Shown here: piece by piece, positions 32,760 to 40,972 of the stretch
Layout: every line of letters begins with the position of its first letter
How positions within the stretch are numbered: the first letter of the stretch is position 1
Assembly: GCF_009184895.1 (NCBI RefSeq)
Contig: NZ_WESE01000004.1
Location: 434,001-498,000 of the forward strand
Length of the DNA stretch: 64,000 nt
Direction of reading: 5' to 3'
Source: Nostocoides sp. F2B08
Lineage (GTDB): Bacteria; Actinomycetota; Actinomycetes; Actinomycetales; Dermatophilaceae
Notes under the pieces: generated by a model
Databases searched by the model: none
What the model was told of the DNA's origin: nothing
Seen by the model: the letters and a program-made list of their open reading frames with translations, nothing else
Position numbers and translations under genes: made by a program

Positions 32760-33899
32760 ATGTTCGTAGGGAAGTTGGCTATTGGGGTTGCGGCGGTTCT
32801 CGCCGTCGGCACCGGCGTCGCAGTAGCAGGCGGCATTGGCTCAGAGCCCACTGTGGTGGTTGCCGTCGTCGACGGAGACACGATCGACGTCTCGACCAAT
32901 GGTGACGTCCAGAGAGTGCGGCTCCTCAATGTTGACGCGCCGGAAAGCGTGCACCCGGACAAGTTCGTGCAGTGCCTGGGGCCTGAGGCAACGGCCTACC
33001 TCGAGGAGCTCCTACCCGTTGGGACGGAAGTGGAACTTGCCTACGACCGTGAAAGGACCGATCGCTACGACCGCGAGCTAGCGGGGGTCACGCTGGGAGA
33101 CGTGCTCGTCAACGCCGAGATTGCCCGAGCCGGGCTCGGAATTGCTGTTCTGTTCGAGCCGAACAGCCGCTTCTACGAGGAGGTTCGCGACGCCCAACTC
33201 GAGGCCATCGCTGCCGGGCGTGGCCTCTACGACGAGAAGCTCGGTTGCACACTGCCAGGCCGGGTGGCAGAGGTCACCGCCAGCGCCGAGACGGTACTTG
33301 ATGAGCCTGTAGGCGTTGAGAACGGACTTGAGGCCATGGAGTCCTACTCTGGGGTCCTTGCTGAGACGATGGTCGGTGTCGTCGCTCTGACCGCGTTGCT
33401 GGATGGGGATGGCGACAGCCTCTATGCAGTTGTGCACCGCCACAATGCCGGTCCACGAGACGCACTAGCACAGGTGCACCAGCGGCTCGAGAACGCACAG
33501 CGGCGGACGCGCGAGGCGATCCAGACCGAGAGGGACCGCATCGAGGCTGAGCGGCTCGAAGCGGAGAGGGTGGAGAGGGAGCGCCAGGAAGCGGAGAGGC
33601 GGGAGGCCGAAAGGGAAGAGGCGGAACGCCTTGCAGCCCAGGAGCAGCGTGAGCGGGAGCGTCGCGAGGCGGAGCGTCGCGAGGCGGAACGGCGGGCCGC
33701 CGCCCAACGCCCCTCCACCGGTGGGTCCAGCTCGGGATCTGGGTCCGGTTCATCCGGCGGAAGCTCGGGGTCCGGCGGCTACGACGGCTACACGGGTTGT
33801 CGAGCCTATGGAGGCAAGTACCCTCCCAACGCCATTGACGAGCAAGGGCGGCCGTACACGAAGATCGACTGCTCTACCAAGCGCCCCATCGGCGGCTGA
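32760..33899 (+). CDS. Secreted thermonuclease-like (SNase) protein with coiled coil
   Basis: A 379-residue protein. A signal peptide or anchor covers residues 1-24 (AVLAVGTGVAVAGG), then an SNase/OB-fold domain near 30-150: VVDGDTIDV, RVRLLNVDAPES, YDRERTDRYDRELAGV, ARAGLGIA. These hold the usual Arg-Glu-Arg catalytic set. Residues about 240-320 form a charged coiled coil of E-R-x-E-A-E-R repeats, followed by a Gly/Ser-rich linker and a Cys-containing tail (GYTGCRAYGGKYPPNAIDEQ). Start ATG 32760 follows GAGGGG. It probably degrades extracellular nucleic acids or is wall-attached. Confidence 0.85.
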   Translation: MFVGKLAIGVAAVLAVGTGVAVAGGIGSEPTVVVAVVDGDTIDVSTNGDVQRVRLLNVDAPESVHPDKFVQCLGPEATAYLEELLPVGTEVELAYDRERTDRYDRELAGVTLGDVLVNAEIARAGLGIAVLFEPNSRFYEEVRDAQLEAIAAGRGLYDEKLGCTLPGRVAEVTASAETVLDEPVGVENGLEAMESYSGVLAETMVGVVALTALLDGDGDSLYAVVHRHNAGPRDALAQVHQRLENAQRRTREAIQTERDRIEAERLEAERVERERQEAERREAEREEAERLAAQEQRERERREAERREAERRAAAQRPSTGGSSSGSGSGSSGGSSGSGGYDGYTGCRAYGGKYPPNAIDEQGRPYTKIDCSTKRPIGG

Positions 33900-33978
33900 C
33901 CCGCTTCTTCCGCGCCGAGGAGACGCCCCAGACCTGGCGACCTGAGTGGTCAAGTCGACCAGCGCATACAGGTCATCC

Positions 33979-34002
33979 GAACCTGCACACGACCTTCACG
34001 TT
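33979..34002 (+). promoter_or_regulatory. ECF-sigma-like promoter, copy 1 (GAAC-N16-CGTT)
   Basis: GAAC at 33979-33982 and CGTT at 33999-34002 match the common ECF sigma-factor promoter pattern with 16 bases between. The whole stretch from 33974 to the start codon of the ABC ATPase is nearly repeated at 40866-40978, upstream of the FAD oxidoreductase. The shared segments are the promoter core, CTCCGTAGATTCCGAGT and CGACCGAAGCGAGG, ending in ATGATCA. Confidence 0.5.
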
Positions 34003-34081
34003 TCCTCCCCCAGCCGGCGACCCCTCACTCCGTAGATTCCGAGTGATCCACAGCGACGACGCGACCGAAGCGAGGGACCCC

Positions 34082-35014
34082 ATGATCAGAGTCGAGGGAC
34101 TGAACAAGCAGTACGGCTCGGTGCGAGCCGTCGACGACCTCACCTTCACCGTCGAGCCGGGCAAGGTCACCGGCTTCCTCGGCCCCAACGGTGCCGGCAA
34201 GTCGACGACGATGCGGATGATGCTCGGGCTGGACCGCCCGACCAGCGGGACCGCGACCGTCCGGGGCAGGCGCTACGCCGACTTCCCCGCGCCGCTGCGG
34301 GAGGTCGGGGCGCTCCTCGACGCCGGCGCCATGCACCCCGGCCGCACCGGCCGGGCCCACTTGCGCATCGCCGCCCACTCCAACGGCATCCCCGGATCGC
34401 GGGTCGAGGAGGTCATCGACCAGGTAGGCCTGGAGTCCGCGGTCGGACGGCGGATCAAGGGCTACTCGCTCGGCATGCGACAGCGGCTCGGCATCGCCGC
34501 CGCGCTGCTCGGCGACCCTCCCGTCCTACTCTTCGACGAGCCCGTCAACGGCCTCGACCTCGACGGCGTGCGCTGGATCCGCGCGCTCCTGCGCGGCTGC
34601 GCCGACGAGGGCCGCACCGTGCTCGTCTCGAGCCACCTCATGAGCGAGATGCAGCTCATCGCCGACCGGGTCATCGTCATCGGCCGCGGCCGCCTCATCA
34701 CCGACACCCCCACCTCCGATCTGCTCCGCGGGCTGGGAGCCGGCACCGTGCGAGTCCGCGGTCCGCGGCTCGACGAGCTCGAGCATGCGCTCGCCCCGCG
34801 CGCCGAGGTGACCCGGTCGGCGCCGGACGAGCTCGAGGTGACCGGCCTGACCGCCGCCGACATCGGAGACCTCGCGCACTCCCTCGGCCTACCCGTCCAC
34901 CACCTGGCCGAGGCGGAGCAGTCGCTCGAGAGCGCATACCTGCGCCTGACCGAAGACCAGGTCGATCACCATGGCCGGCAGCCCGAGCCGGTCGGAAGCG
35001 GGGCCCTGCGATGA
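34082..35014 (+). CDS. ABC-2 exporter ATPase (DrrA/CcmA-like)
   Basis: A 310-residue single ABC domain: Walker A GPNGAGKSTTMR, signature YSLGMRQRLGIAAALL, Walker B VLLFDEPVNGLD, and VLVSSHLMSEMQL. A regulatory C-terminal part of about 90 residues follows, as in daunorubicin- or lantibiotic-type exporters. Start ATG 34082 has GAGGGA upstream; the earlier in-frame start lacks one. Its stop overlaps the permease ATG. The upstream leader is shared with the FAD oxidoreductase at 40973, so both may answer to the same extracytoplasmic-function sigma factor. Confidence 0.92.
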   Translation: MIRVEGLNKQYGSVRAVDDLTFTVEPGKVTGFLGPNGAGKSTTMRMMLGLDRPTSGTATVRGRRYADFPAPLREVGALLDAGAMHPGRTGRAHLRIAAHSNGIPGSRVEEVIDQVGLESAVGRRIKGYSLGMRQRLGIAAALLGDPPVLLFDEPVNGLDLDGVRWIRALLRGCADEGRTVLVSSHLMSEMQLIADRVIVIGRGRLITDTPTSDLLRGLGAGTVRVRGPRLDELEHALAPRAEVTRSAPDELEVTGLTAADIGDLAHSLGLPVHHLAEAEQSLESAYLRLTEDQVDHHGRQPEPVGSGALR

Positions 35015-35775
35015 CCGCCACGATCCTCGCTCGCACCTGCCGCGCCGAGTGGAGCCGTATGCGCTCGCTGCGGTCGACCTGGATCCTCGCCTTCGCCACG
35101 GCGACCGCCGTCGTCGGGCTCGGCGTGCTCATCGGGGTCGACGCGGCTGGCTCCGCGACCCCGCCGCCACCGGACGCGACGGCGTGGGAGGGCGCGCGCG
35201 TCACCGCAATGTTCGCGCTCTTCGGGGTGCTCGCGCTGGCGGTGCTCGCGAGCACCGCCGACCACGCGACCGGCGCCATCGTGCCGACGCTGCAGTGGAC
35301 CCCGCGACGCGGTGTGCTGCTCACCGCCCGCTCGGCGATGATCGCCTCCGTCACGACAGTCCTGGGCGTCGTCCTCGTCGGGGTCGCGAGCGTCGTCGTG
35401 CGCTGGCTGGTGCCGGAGGTGGGCCTCCCGCTCGGAGAAGGGATGGAGAGCCTGGGCGGCCTGGCGTTCCTGTTCGGCACCTCCGCCCTCCTCGCGATCG
35501 GCCTCGGCCTGGCCCTGCGCAGCACCGCCGGAGCACTGGTCACCGTCATCGCGCTGATCCTCGTGCTGCCGCTCGTCCTCGGGAACCTGCCCCAGCAGTG
35601 GGCCCAGGACGTCGCCGCCCTCCTGCCCGGCTCGAACGTCATCTTCCTCATCTCCGGCGAGGGTCTCAGCGACGACCTGACCGTCACCTCTGCCCGCACC
35701 ACGATGGCGGCCTGGGCCTGCACCGCCGTCGCCGCCGGCGGGTGGCGGCTGCTCCGGGCCGACGCGAGCCGATGA
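35011..35775 (+). CDS. ABC-2 type permease
   Basis: A 254-residue membrane protein with six predicted helices. It begins with a cytoplasmic Arg-rich segment (RAEWSRMRSLRSTWI) typical of ABC-2 permeases, and has VLASTADHATGAIVPTLQWTPRRG between helices 2 and 3, read here as a split motif. It is translationally coupled to the ATPase (ATGA). The first of the 20-bp-arm palindromes lies 26 bases after the stop. Substrate unknown. Confidence 0.85.
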   Translation: MTATILARTCRAEWSRMRSLRSTWILAFATATAVVGLGVLIGVDAAGSATPPPPDATAWEGARVTAMFALFGVLALAVLASTADHATGAIVPTLQWTPRRGVLLTARSAMIASVTTVLGVVLVGVASVVVRWLVPEVGLPLGEGMESLGGLAFLFGTSALLAIGLGLALRSTAGALVTVIALILVLPLVLGNLPQQWAQDVAALLPGSNVIFLISGEGLSDDLTVTSARTTMAAWACTAVAAGGWRLLRADASR

Positions 35776-35800
35776 CCGTCGCCGCCGGTCCCACCGAGCG

Positions 35801-35862
35801 GTTGTGTCATGGAGACACGCCGGTTGGAGACCCGCGGATTCAGCGTGTCCCCATGACACAAC
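35801..35862. repeat. Palindromic element type A, copy 1 (20-bp arms, 22-base loop)
   Basis: The left arm GTTGTGTCATGGAGACACGC and the right arm at 35843-35862 are inverse complements with one mismatch, and the loop is 22 bases. Copies 2 (42138-42199) and 3 (58245-58306) keep the arms and the loop length while the loop sequence varies. There is no T-run. The flank after copies 1 and 2 shares GCGACGCAGG and a GTGAG...CACCGCATA-like tail. Confidence 0.85.
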
Positions 35863-36047
35863 GGACGGATGACACCTGGCGACGCAGGCGGGAGCAACAG
35901 CGTGAGACGGCCACCGCATACCGAGTGTGGGCATGCCGGCCATGCCCTGGGCAAGGAGCATGCATGCGGCCATCTCTCGCGTTTTTGGCGTTTAGGTCTC
36001 AGGCTTCTCCACAGACGAGCGGCTCGCCCCTTCCTTAGTCTTGTTCC

Positions 36048-36341
36048 GTGCTGGCTCTGGACGTCGACCGGGATCGCTTGCGCGAGGTGTGCGAGCGATA
36101 CGGCGTGGCGTCCTTGGAGGTGTTCGGCTCCGTAGCCCGCGGCGAGAACCGTCCTGACAGTGATGTGGATCTGCTCTATGTCCTCAAGCCCGGCACCAGG
36201 CTTGGCTTCCGGTTGTTCGACCTCGAGGACGAGTTGGCGGCCGTCTTCGGCCGTCCCGTCGACCTCGTGGCGCGCACATCGGTCAACAAGTACCTGCGCG
36301 AGCAGGTCCTCACCGATGCGCGCCCCCTCTATGCGGCGTGA
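36048..36341 (+). CDS. MNT-type minimal nucleotidyltransferase (antitoxin of a MNT-HepT pair)
   Basis: A 97-residue pol-beta-fold nucleotidyltransferase with the signature VFGSVARGENRPDSDVDLLY (GS motif and D-x-D). In MNT-HepT modules this protein AMPylates and silences the HEPN ribonuclease HepT. Start GTG 36048 is as good as any nearby; no clear ribosome binding site. The next reading frame (36331) overlaps its end and is a decayed HepT, so this antitoxin is probably an orphan. Confidence 0.8.
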   Translation: MLALDVDRDRLREVCERYGVASLEVFGSVARGENRPDSDVDLLYVLKPGTRLGFRLFDLEDELAAVFGRPVDLVARTSVNKYLREQVLTDARPLYAA

Positions 36342-36520
36342 ACTCCTGCTGCTGCGCGAGATGCGCGATGCGGCCGCGACGATCCAGGAGTTCGTGGGTG
36401 AGCGCAGCGCCGACCAGGTTGAGGCTGACGGACTCCGGCGTTCGGTCCTCCGGGGCACTTCACGGTCCTCGGTGAGGCGGCCAGCCAGGTACCCGCGAAC
36501 GTCAAGGATTCCCATGAAAG
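36331..36520 (+). pseudogene. Decayed HepT-like toxin (frameshift)
   Basis: ATG 36331 overlaps the MNT gene and opens a HepT-like protein: MRRELLLLREMRDAAATIQ, then GERSADQVEADGLRRSVL. At about 36451-36458 the frame shifts by one base; HepT-like sequence continues in another frame as FTVLGEAASQVPANVKDSHE. After that the homology ends. The RNx3-YH ribonuclease motif normally found later in HepT is absent. A toxin with neither frame nor catalytic motif is a pseudogene. Confidence 0.7.
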
Positions 36521-36548
36521 CCTCTTTCGACGTCGGTGGCGGAGGGTG

Positions 36549-36564
36549 TTATCTGATCAGATAA
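36549..36564. promoter_or_regulatory. Perfect 16-bp palindrome TTATCTGATCAGATAA
   Basis: It sits 10 bases before the ATG of the HTH gene and overlaps a -10-like TAATGT (36562-36567). The spacing from this hexamer to the ATG would suit a leaderless transcript. An AT-rich palindrome here is a strong candidate for autoregulation by the HTH protein. Confidence 0.5.
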
Positions 36565-36573
36565 TGTATAAGG

Positions 36574-37176
36574 ATGGATGAAGACAGTGCAGAGGTCGTC
36601 AGGGGTCTCGAGCAGGCACTCGCTGCGAGCGGTCTCAACCAGGCCGAGTTCGCCGCGTGCCTGGGCACCTCGGCCTCCCGGTTCAGCGCCTATCGGGCCG
36701 GCCGAACCGTTCCTTCGGCTGCGTTCTACCTGCGCGCCCTGCGGCTCGCGGCCGCCCTCGAGTCCGCAAGGGACAGCGGGTGGATGACGCCGATGTCCAC
36801 CGCGCGCGAGATCCGACTCGCGCTCCGTCAAGGCGATGACGTCTGGGCCTTGAAGATCGCTCTCCAGGGCCGGGACCATCTGCGAGAGCTCCTCCGAACC
36901 GACGACGCGACAAGCGACGCGTGGACCGCCTCGCCCCGGACGACTGGAGACCGGAGATGGGATGCGCTGTTGGGTGCTCTGACCAGACACGAGTTCATGA
37001 CGGTCGGCCGCCAAGCCCCCACCTGGACGACCCGTCCCGCCCGACATCTGGACAGGGATGACGAGTGGGTTCTGCCCAGCCTCCTGCTCGATGAACCCGA
37101 GGTTCGCGCGACAACGCCGAACTGGCTTGCCGAGCATGGCATCTATGCGGCCGAACGTGACCTGGTGACAGCGTGA
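36574..37176 (+). CDS. HTH protein, first gene of an HTH-nucleotidyltransferase pair
   Basis: A 200-residue protein. Residues 8-60 form an XRE-like helix-turn-helix (LNQAEFAACLGTSASRFSAYRAGR). The C-terminal 140 residues are helical with no known catalytic motif (RRWDALLGALTRHEF). ATG 36574 has AAGG directly abutting it, so leaderless translation is possible. Its stop overlaps the GTG of the nucleotidyltransferase (GTGA). The arrangement resembles AbiEi/AbiEii or HTH-DUF6036 toxin-antitoxin-like modules. Confidence 0.75.
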   Translation: MDEDSAEVVRGLEQALAASGLNQAEFAACLGTSASRFSAYRAGRTVPSAAFYLRALRLAAALESARDSGWMTPMSTAREIRLALRQGDDVWALKIALQGRDHLRELLRTDDATSDAWTASPRTTGDRRWDALLGALTRHEFMTVGRQAPTWTTRPARHLDRDDEWVLPSLLLDEPEVRATTPNWLAEHGIYAAERDLVTA

Positions 37177-37745
37177 CCCTGGTCCAGTTCGACCGCACTG
37201 AGATCGAGCGCCTGCTCGGGCTCTTGGACGAGCGGCTCCGCACGCGCGGTGTCTCTGGCAGCGTCTATGTCATCGGCGGTGCTGCCATCGCCGTCACTGT
37301 TCACGACGCACGTCGCACGCTCGATGTCGACGTCCTCGTCTCGGACCCTCTCATCCTGGAGGAGGCTCGGCTCCTGGCTGATGCTGAAGGAGTGCCGCCG
37401 ACGTGGCTGAACGACAGCGCACGGCCGTGGGTGCCGCCTCGGCTACCTGGGTCGGACGCTCGTCCGACAGAGCCCGGACTCTTCGTCCACTGGGCGCCGC
37501 CAGAGCACCTGCTCGCGATGAAGCTCGTCGCCATGCGACCTCAGGATGCGCCGGACATCGTGGCGCTGGTCGAGCTGCTCGGGCTAGGCAACGATCCCAG
37601 TGCTTACGCCGACCTCCTCGAGCAGGTCTACGGCGGGGAAGGTGTCCTGCCGCTTGTCCTCGGCGTGCCCGATGACGCGGCGCGGGACGAGGCCCGTCGC
37701 CGGGGCGACATCGCCGTATCGCTTGTTCGGCGGGCCAAGGACTGA
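37173..37745 (+). CDS. DUF6036-like nucleotidyltransferase
   Basis: A 190-residue pol-beta-superfamily protein. The signature is VYVIGGAAIAVTVHDARR followed by LDVDVLVSD, so a GG motif and a D-x-D, as in DUF6036/AbiEii-like proteins. It later shows HLLAMKLVAMRPQDAPDIVAL, the helix that carries the third acidic residue. The toxin or transferase role is inferred from its coupling (GTGA overlap) with an HTH gene, the usual form of nucleotidyltransferase toxin-antitoxin modules. Confidence 0.75.
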   Translation: MTLVQFDRTEIERLLGLLDERLRTRGVSGSVYVIGGAAIAVTVHDARRTLDVDVLVSDPLILEEARLLADAEGVPPTWLNDSARPWVPPRLPGSDARPTEPGLFVHWAPPEHLLAMKLVAMRPQDAPDIVALVELLGLGNDPSAYADLLEQVYGGEGVLPLVLGVPDDAARDEARRRGDIAVSLVRRAKD

Positions 37746-37902
37746 CCCCACGCCGGGGGTGGGCGCCATGTGGTGCACGCGTCCAGGAGCTGTCGGTCGA
37801 ACCTGGCAGGCTCGCACCGAGCACCCCGAAGGTGACAAGAGCGCGGGCCCGAGCCGCGCATACCGACGACGTCCAGCAACCACACGAGAACGGAACACAC
37901 CC

Positions 37903-40134
37903 TTGGCGATCCCCGCACGGGCGCACCTGGCGAGGCTCCTCGCGGGTGCCGGCGAGAAGACCTCGCAAAGCGCCATGGTGCGCCTGCCCGCAGAGGTGCT
38001 CGACCTGCACGTCGACGGCGTTGGCACCGTTCCGCTGCCGGTGCGCGCGCCTCTCGCCAGGAAGCTCGTCGCCGCCTCCACACCCGCGCACTTCGGGCGG
38101 GGCGAGGACACGTTGCTCGACGCCTCGGTGCGCGACACCGGCGAGATCACGCCTGACCGGGTCACGCTCGCGGGCGACCGCTGGCAGGCCGGTCTGGCCG
38201 AGGCGCTCGAGACGCTCGGGACCCGGCTCGGCATCCGCGACCCGCGGCGACTGCGCGCTGAGCTGCACGCGCTGCTCGTCTACGGCAAGGACCAGCACTT
38301 CGCGCCGCACCAGGACTCCGAGAAGCACGACGCCATGGTCGCGACGCTCGTCGTCATGCTCCCCTCGAGCCATTCCGGCGGCGAGCTCCTCGTCAGCGAC
38401 CAGGGGAACTCCAAGGTCTACACCGGGTCGACGTACGAGCTCACCCTCGTCGCCTTCTATCCGGACTGCCGGCATGAGGTGCTGCCGGTGCGCTCCGGGT
38501 GGCGGACCGCGCTGACCTTCAACGTCCTCCTCGACGAGCCGCCCGAGGCCGAGCCGGCCGGTCCGGTCGACCAGGTGACGGCGCTCCTGCGGGAGCACTT
38601 CGACACGCCGGTCCGCCTGTCGTACGGCACGAAGGACAGTGACCCTCCGCAGCGCCTCGCCGTGCTCCTCGACCATGAGTACAGCCGCCGCGGCCTCACC
38701 GCGGGCCGGCTCAAGGGCGAGGACGTCGAGCGTGTGGCGCTCGTGCGGGCGGCGGCGGAGGCGGCAGGTTTCGAGAGCGCGCTCGCCCAGGCGGAGATCG
38801 ACGAGACCTGGGACGCCGACGTCGAGGACTATCTCGACGACGAGGACTACGAGCTCGGTGAGGTGCTCGACGGCAACACGGTCCTCACGTGGTGGGCCGA
38901 CCGGGACAGCGCCGGCGAGATCTCCCTCGCCCTGGACGACGAGGAGGTATGCGCGCCCACCCCCTCCCATCGGCTCACCCCGTACGACAGTGAGTACGAG
39001 GGGTACATGGGCAACTACGGCAACACCGTCGAGCGGTGGTATCGCCGGGGCGCGGTCCTCGTCTGGCCGCCCGACGCGGGCTTCGGGATGCGCGCCGAGG
39101 CGAGTCCCGGCTGGGCATTGGACCGGATCGCGGAGTCGCTCGGCGGGGGTGAGCCCGACCGGGCGCGCGAGGAGGCCCGGGCGTTGGTGAAGGAGTGGGG
39201 GCCCGCCGCTCCGGCATTTCTCGCGCCCGCGCTCGAGGTGGCCTGCGGGCTGGATGACGCCGGGTTGGCCGCCGAGCTGCTCGCGCCGTTCCACCTGGAG
39301 ATGCTGACCGTCGACAACGCTGAGTCGCTGGCGGCCTTGCATGAGGTCTATCCGCAGTCATGGTGGACAGCGCTGGCCCGGCAGTGGGACCGGCGGCGTC
39401 CTGCTCGCTTCGGAGCTGGTCGCCCCGGGGATGGGCCTCCGGACCGGCGGACCTGGGTCGCGACCGTGCTGCCCGTTCTCTGCGAGCGGCTGCGGGGCGT
39501 GGGGGCGCCGGCCGTTGCGGACTGGCTCACGGTGTCGCTGGGCGAGTGGGTGGCCGGGGAGGCGCAGTCGCTCAGTGCCATGACGCATCCGGCACGTCGT
39601 GCCGAGGAGCTCGAGCGGCTCGGGCCCTCGCTCGCCACGGTCCTCTCAGTCTCGACAGGTGAGGGGGCCGGCGAACTGGACTCGCGCATACGGGATCTCG
39701 GCGATTCGGCCCTGCCTCTTGTGTTCGCCGCTCTGCGCTCGGCCGGGTCTGTGGTGGGGTCGGCACCTGCGCTAGTGGCGCTCGCCTCGCACGCACGCGA
39801 GCGGCTCGAGGCGAGCCTCGCTGCGCCCCCGCGCGACCCCGGCGACTGGTCCATCCCCTGGGAGAGCCCCGGTGGTGACGACGCGGACCGGCTCGGCCGG
39901 TTCCTCACCTCCTCGACCGAGCGGACCCTCGCCTGGCCGCTGGCCGCACCGCGGCGGCAGGCCATCCATCGCCTCATCGACGAGGCCGGTCTGCCCGTGA
40001 CGCACCGGACGATCCGTTCGGGAAGCCCCTACACCCTGCTGCTCGAGAAGACCGACGAGCTGTTCGCAAGGGAGGTGGCCGCCCGGCGGCGGGCGGAGGA
40101 GGACCTTCGATGGGTGACGTCGGGAGGATCCTGA
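37903..40134 (+). CDS. 2-oxoglutarate/Fe(II)-dependent oxygenase (prolyl-hydroxylase-like), long form
   Basis: A protein of about 743 residues. The N-terminal 250 residues carry a 2OG-Fe(II) domain: HALLVYGKDQHFAPHQDSEK (the His-x-Asp), VVMLPSSHSGGELLV, and YPDCRHEVLPVRSGWRTALT with the distal His and the 2OG-binding Arg. The remaining 490 residues have an acidic stretch (DVEDYLDDEDYELGEVLDG) and helical repeats without a known domain. Start TTG 37903 is chosen by homology length; no strong ribosome binding site is seen, and ATG 37976 would cut into the domain. Protein hydroxylation is plausible, substrate unknown. Confidence 0.8.
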   Translation: MAIPARAHLARLLAGAGEKTSQSAMVRLPAEVLDLHVDGVGTVPLPVRAPLARKLVAASTPAHFGRGEDTLLDASVRDTGEITPDRVTLAGDRWQAGLAEALETLGTRLGIRDPRRLRAELHALLVYGKDQHFAPHQDSEKHDAMVATLVVMLPSSHSGGELLVSDQGNSKVYTGSTYELTLVAFYPDCRHEVLPVRSGWRTALTFNVLLDEPPEAEPAGPVDQVTALLREHFDTPVRLSYGTKDSDPPQRLAVLLDHEYSRRGLTAGRLKGEDVERVALVRAAAEAAGFESALAQAEIDETWDADVEDYLDDEDYELGEVLDGNTVLTWWADRDSAGEISLALDDEEVCAPTPSHRLTPYDSEYEGYMGNYGNTVERWYRRGAVLVWPPDAGFGMRAEASPGWALDRIAESLGGGEPDRAREEARALVKEWGPAAPAFLAPALEVACGLDDAGLAAELLAPFHLEMLTVDNAESLAALHEVYPQSWWTALARQWDRRRPARFGAGRPGDGPPDRRTWVATVLPVLCERLRGVGAPAVADWLTVSLGEWVAGEAQSLSAMTHPARRAEELERLGPSLATVLSVSTGEGAGELDSRIRDLGDSALPLVFAALRSAGSVVGSAPALVALASHARERLEASLAAPPRDPGDWSIPWESPGGDDADRLGRFLTSSTERTLAWPLAAPRRQAIHRLIDEAGLPVTHRTIRSGSPYTLLLEKTDELFAREVAARRRAEEDLRWVTSGGS

Positions 40135-40149
40135 GTGCGGGAAACAGTC

Positions 40150-40479
40150 TCAGTCCATGCAGTCCACGGCGACGGCGAGCGCAGCGCAGATCTGTCGCAT
40201 TCGATCATCCGCCAGCCGTCCCAGGCGCTCGACGAGGATCCCGAGCGAGACACTCTCGACGGAGTCCAGGTTGACCGCCGAGCGCCGTGGCACCGGATCA
40301 TCGTCGGGCTCGAGGACGACCTCGCTCTGCAGGCCCCGGATGGTCGTCGTGCAGGGCGCGACCAGAGCGCGTCGATGGCGTGGGATGACCGCGTCCCGCG
40401 AGAGGACGACGACAGGTCTGCGACCGATCTCAGCCATCTCGCACCACCACACCTCACCTCGGGCGGGCAGCTCCGTCAT
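40150..40479 (-). CDS. MazF/PemK-family toxin (endoribonuclease)
   Basis: A 109-residue protein with the family opening [23 protein letters not shown], the centre [21 protein letters not shown], and the strand [14 protein letters not shown]. MazF toxins cut single-stranded mRNA at short motifs. Its ATG overlaps the stop of the antitoxin gene (ATGA), the normal order for this operon. It is convergent with the oxygenase gene, 15 bases away. Confidence 0.9.
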   Translation of the reverse strand: MTELPARGEVWWCEMAEIGRRPVVVLSRDAVIPRHRRALVAPCTTTIRGLQSEVVLEPDDDPVPRRSAVNLDSVESVSLGILVERLGRLADDRMRQICAALAVAVDCMD

Positions 40480-40709
40480 GAGGCCGCGGCCGCGCGACGG
40501 AACGACGCCAGGTCACCCCACTCGTCCGGCTCGTCGAGGGGGTGCGAGTCATAAGCGGCGTAGCTCGCGTCCACCTCGGCTGCGCGATGCCGGGCGAGCA
40601 GAGCGGCGAGGGCGTCGTCGATCATCGCCGAGTCGGGCTTGCCCGACGCTTTGCGGGCGCCGGCCAGGAGGTCGGCATCCACCGTGGTGCTCAACCGTGT
40701 GCGAGTCAT
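40476..40709 (-). CDS. MazE-like ribbon-helix-helix antitoxin
   Basis: A 77-residue protein. The first 45 residues are a ribbon-helix-helix DNA-binding segment ([19 protein letters not shown]), and the acidic C-terminus ([20 protein letters not shown]) would wrap the toxin. Start ATG 40709 was preferred over a much longer frame that runs through the promoter repeat. It lies just upstream of its toxin with a four-base overlap. The DNA upstream (about 40770-40830) contains a type B palindrome. Confidence 0.85.
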   Translation of the reverse strand: MTRTRLSTTVDADLLAGARKASGKPDSAMIDDALAALLARHRAAEVDASYAAYDSHPLDEPDEWGDLASFRRAAAAS

Positions 40710-40775
40710 GCCATCATCATGCCACTTCGCCGGCGGCCCGCCCTGGATAGGTCGTTCTGCCGGAACCGCCCTGAC

Positions 40776-40830
40776 GACGGATGGTGTTGAGCACGCGTCC
40801 GGCTCGAAGGCGCCACCGCAACCATCCGTC
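40776..40830. repeat. Palindromic element type B, copy 1 (degenerate)
   Basis: Arms GACGGATGGT (40776-40785) and ACCATCCGTC (40821-40830) are perfect inverse complements over 10 bases, with a 35-base interior. The flanks extend the likeness to copies 2 and 3 (GACGA.GGATGGTGT, GGCTCGAA, GTGAGGCGA-CACCGCA). It lies between the MazEF-type pair and the FAD oxidoreductase promoter. Confidence 0.65.
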
Positions 40831-40870
40831 AAGGCGACGACGTGAGGCGACCACCGCACACCCGCCATCC

Positions 40871-40894
40871 GAACCTGCACACGACCTGCACGTT
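40871..40894 (+). promoter_or_regulatory. ECF-sigma-like promoter, copy 2 (GAAC-N16-CGTT)
   Basis: GAAC at 40871-40874 and CGTT at 40891-40894 with 16 bases between. The sequence from 40866 to 40978 aligns almost base for base with 33974-34087, up to and including the first codons ATG ATC. This marks a duplicated regulatory region in front of two unrelated genes. Confidence 0.5.
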
Positions 40895-40972
40895 TCCTCC
40901 CCCAACTGACGCACCCTCGCTCCGTAGATTCCGAGTCAGCCACTGAGGCGACACGACCGAAGCGAGGCACAC

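Noticed and set aside
33945-33975. Riboswitch or attenuator before the 34 kb ABC ATPase
   Set aside because: No conserved aptamer structure is seen; the duplicated block is better read as a promoter and leader.
35801-35862. Type A palindrome as an intrinsic terminator
   Set aside because: The stem is strong, but no T-run follows on either strand in any of the three copies; kept as a repeat instead.
34698-36515. A 605-codon minus-strand frame
   Set aside because: Antisense to the ABC exporter and MNT genes and passing through a palindrome; no domain.
40479-40970. Longer 164-codon antitoxin frame
   Set aside because: The extension runs antisense through the duplicated promoter and type B palindrome; the 77-codon form has the full ribbon-helix-helix.
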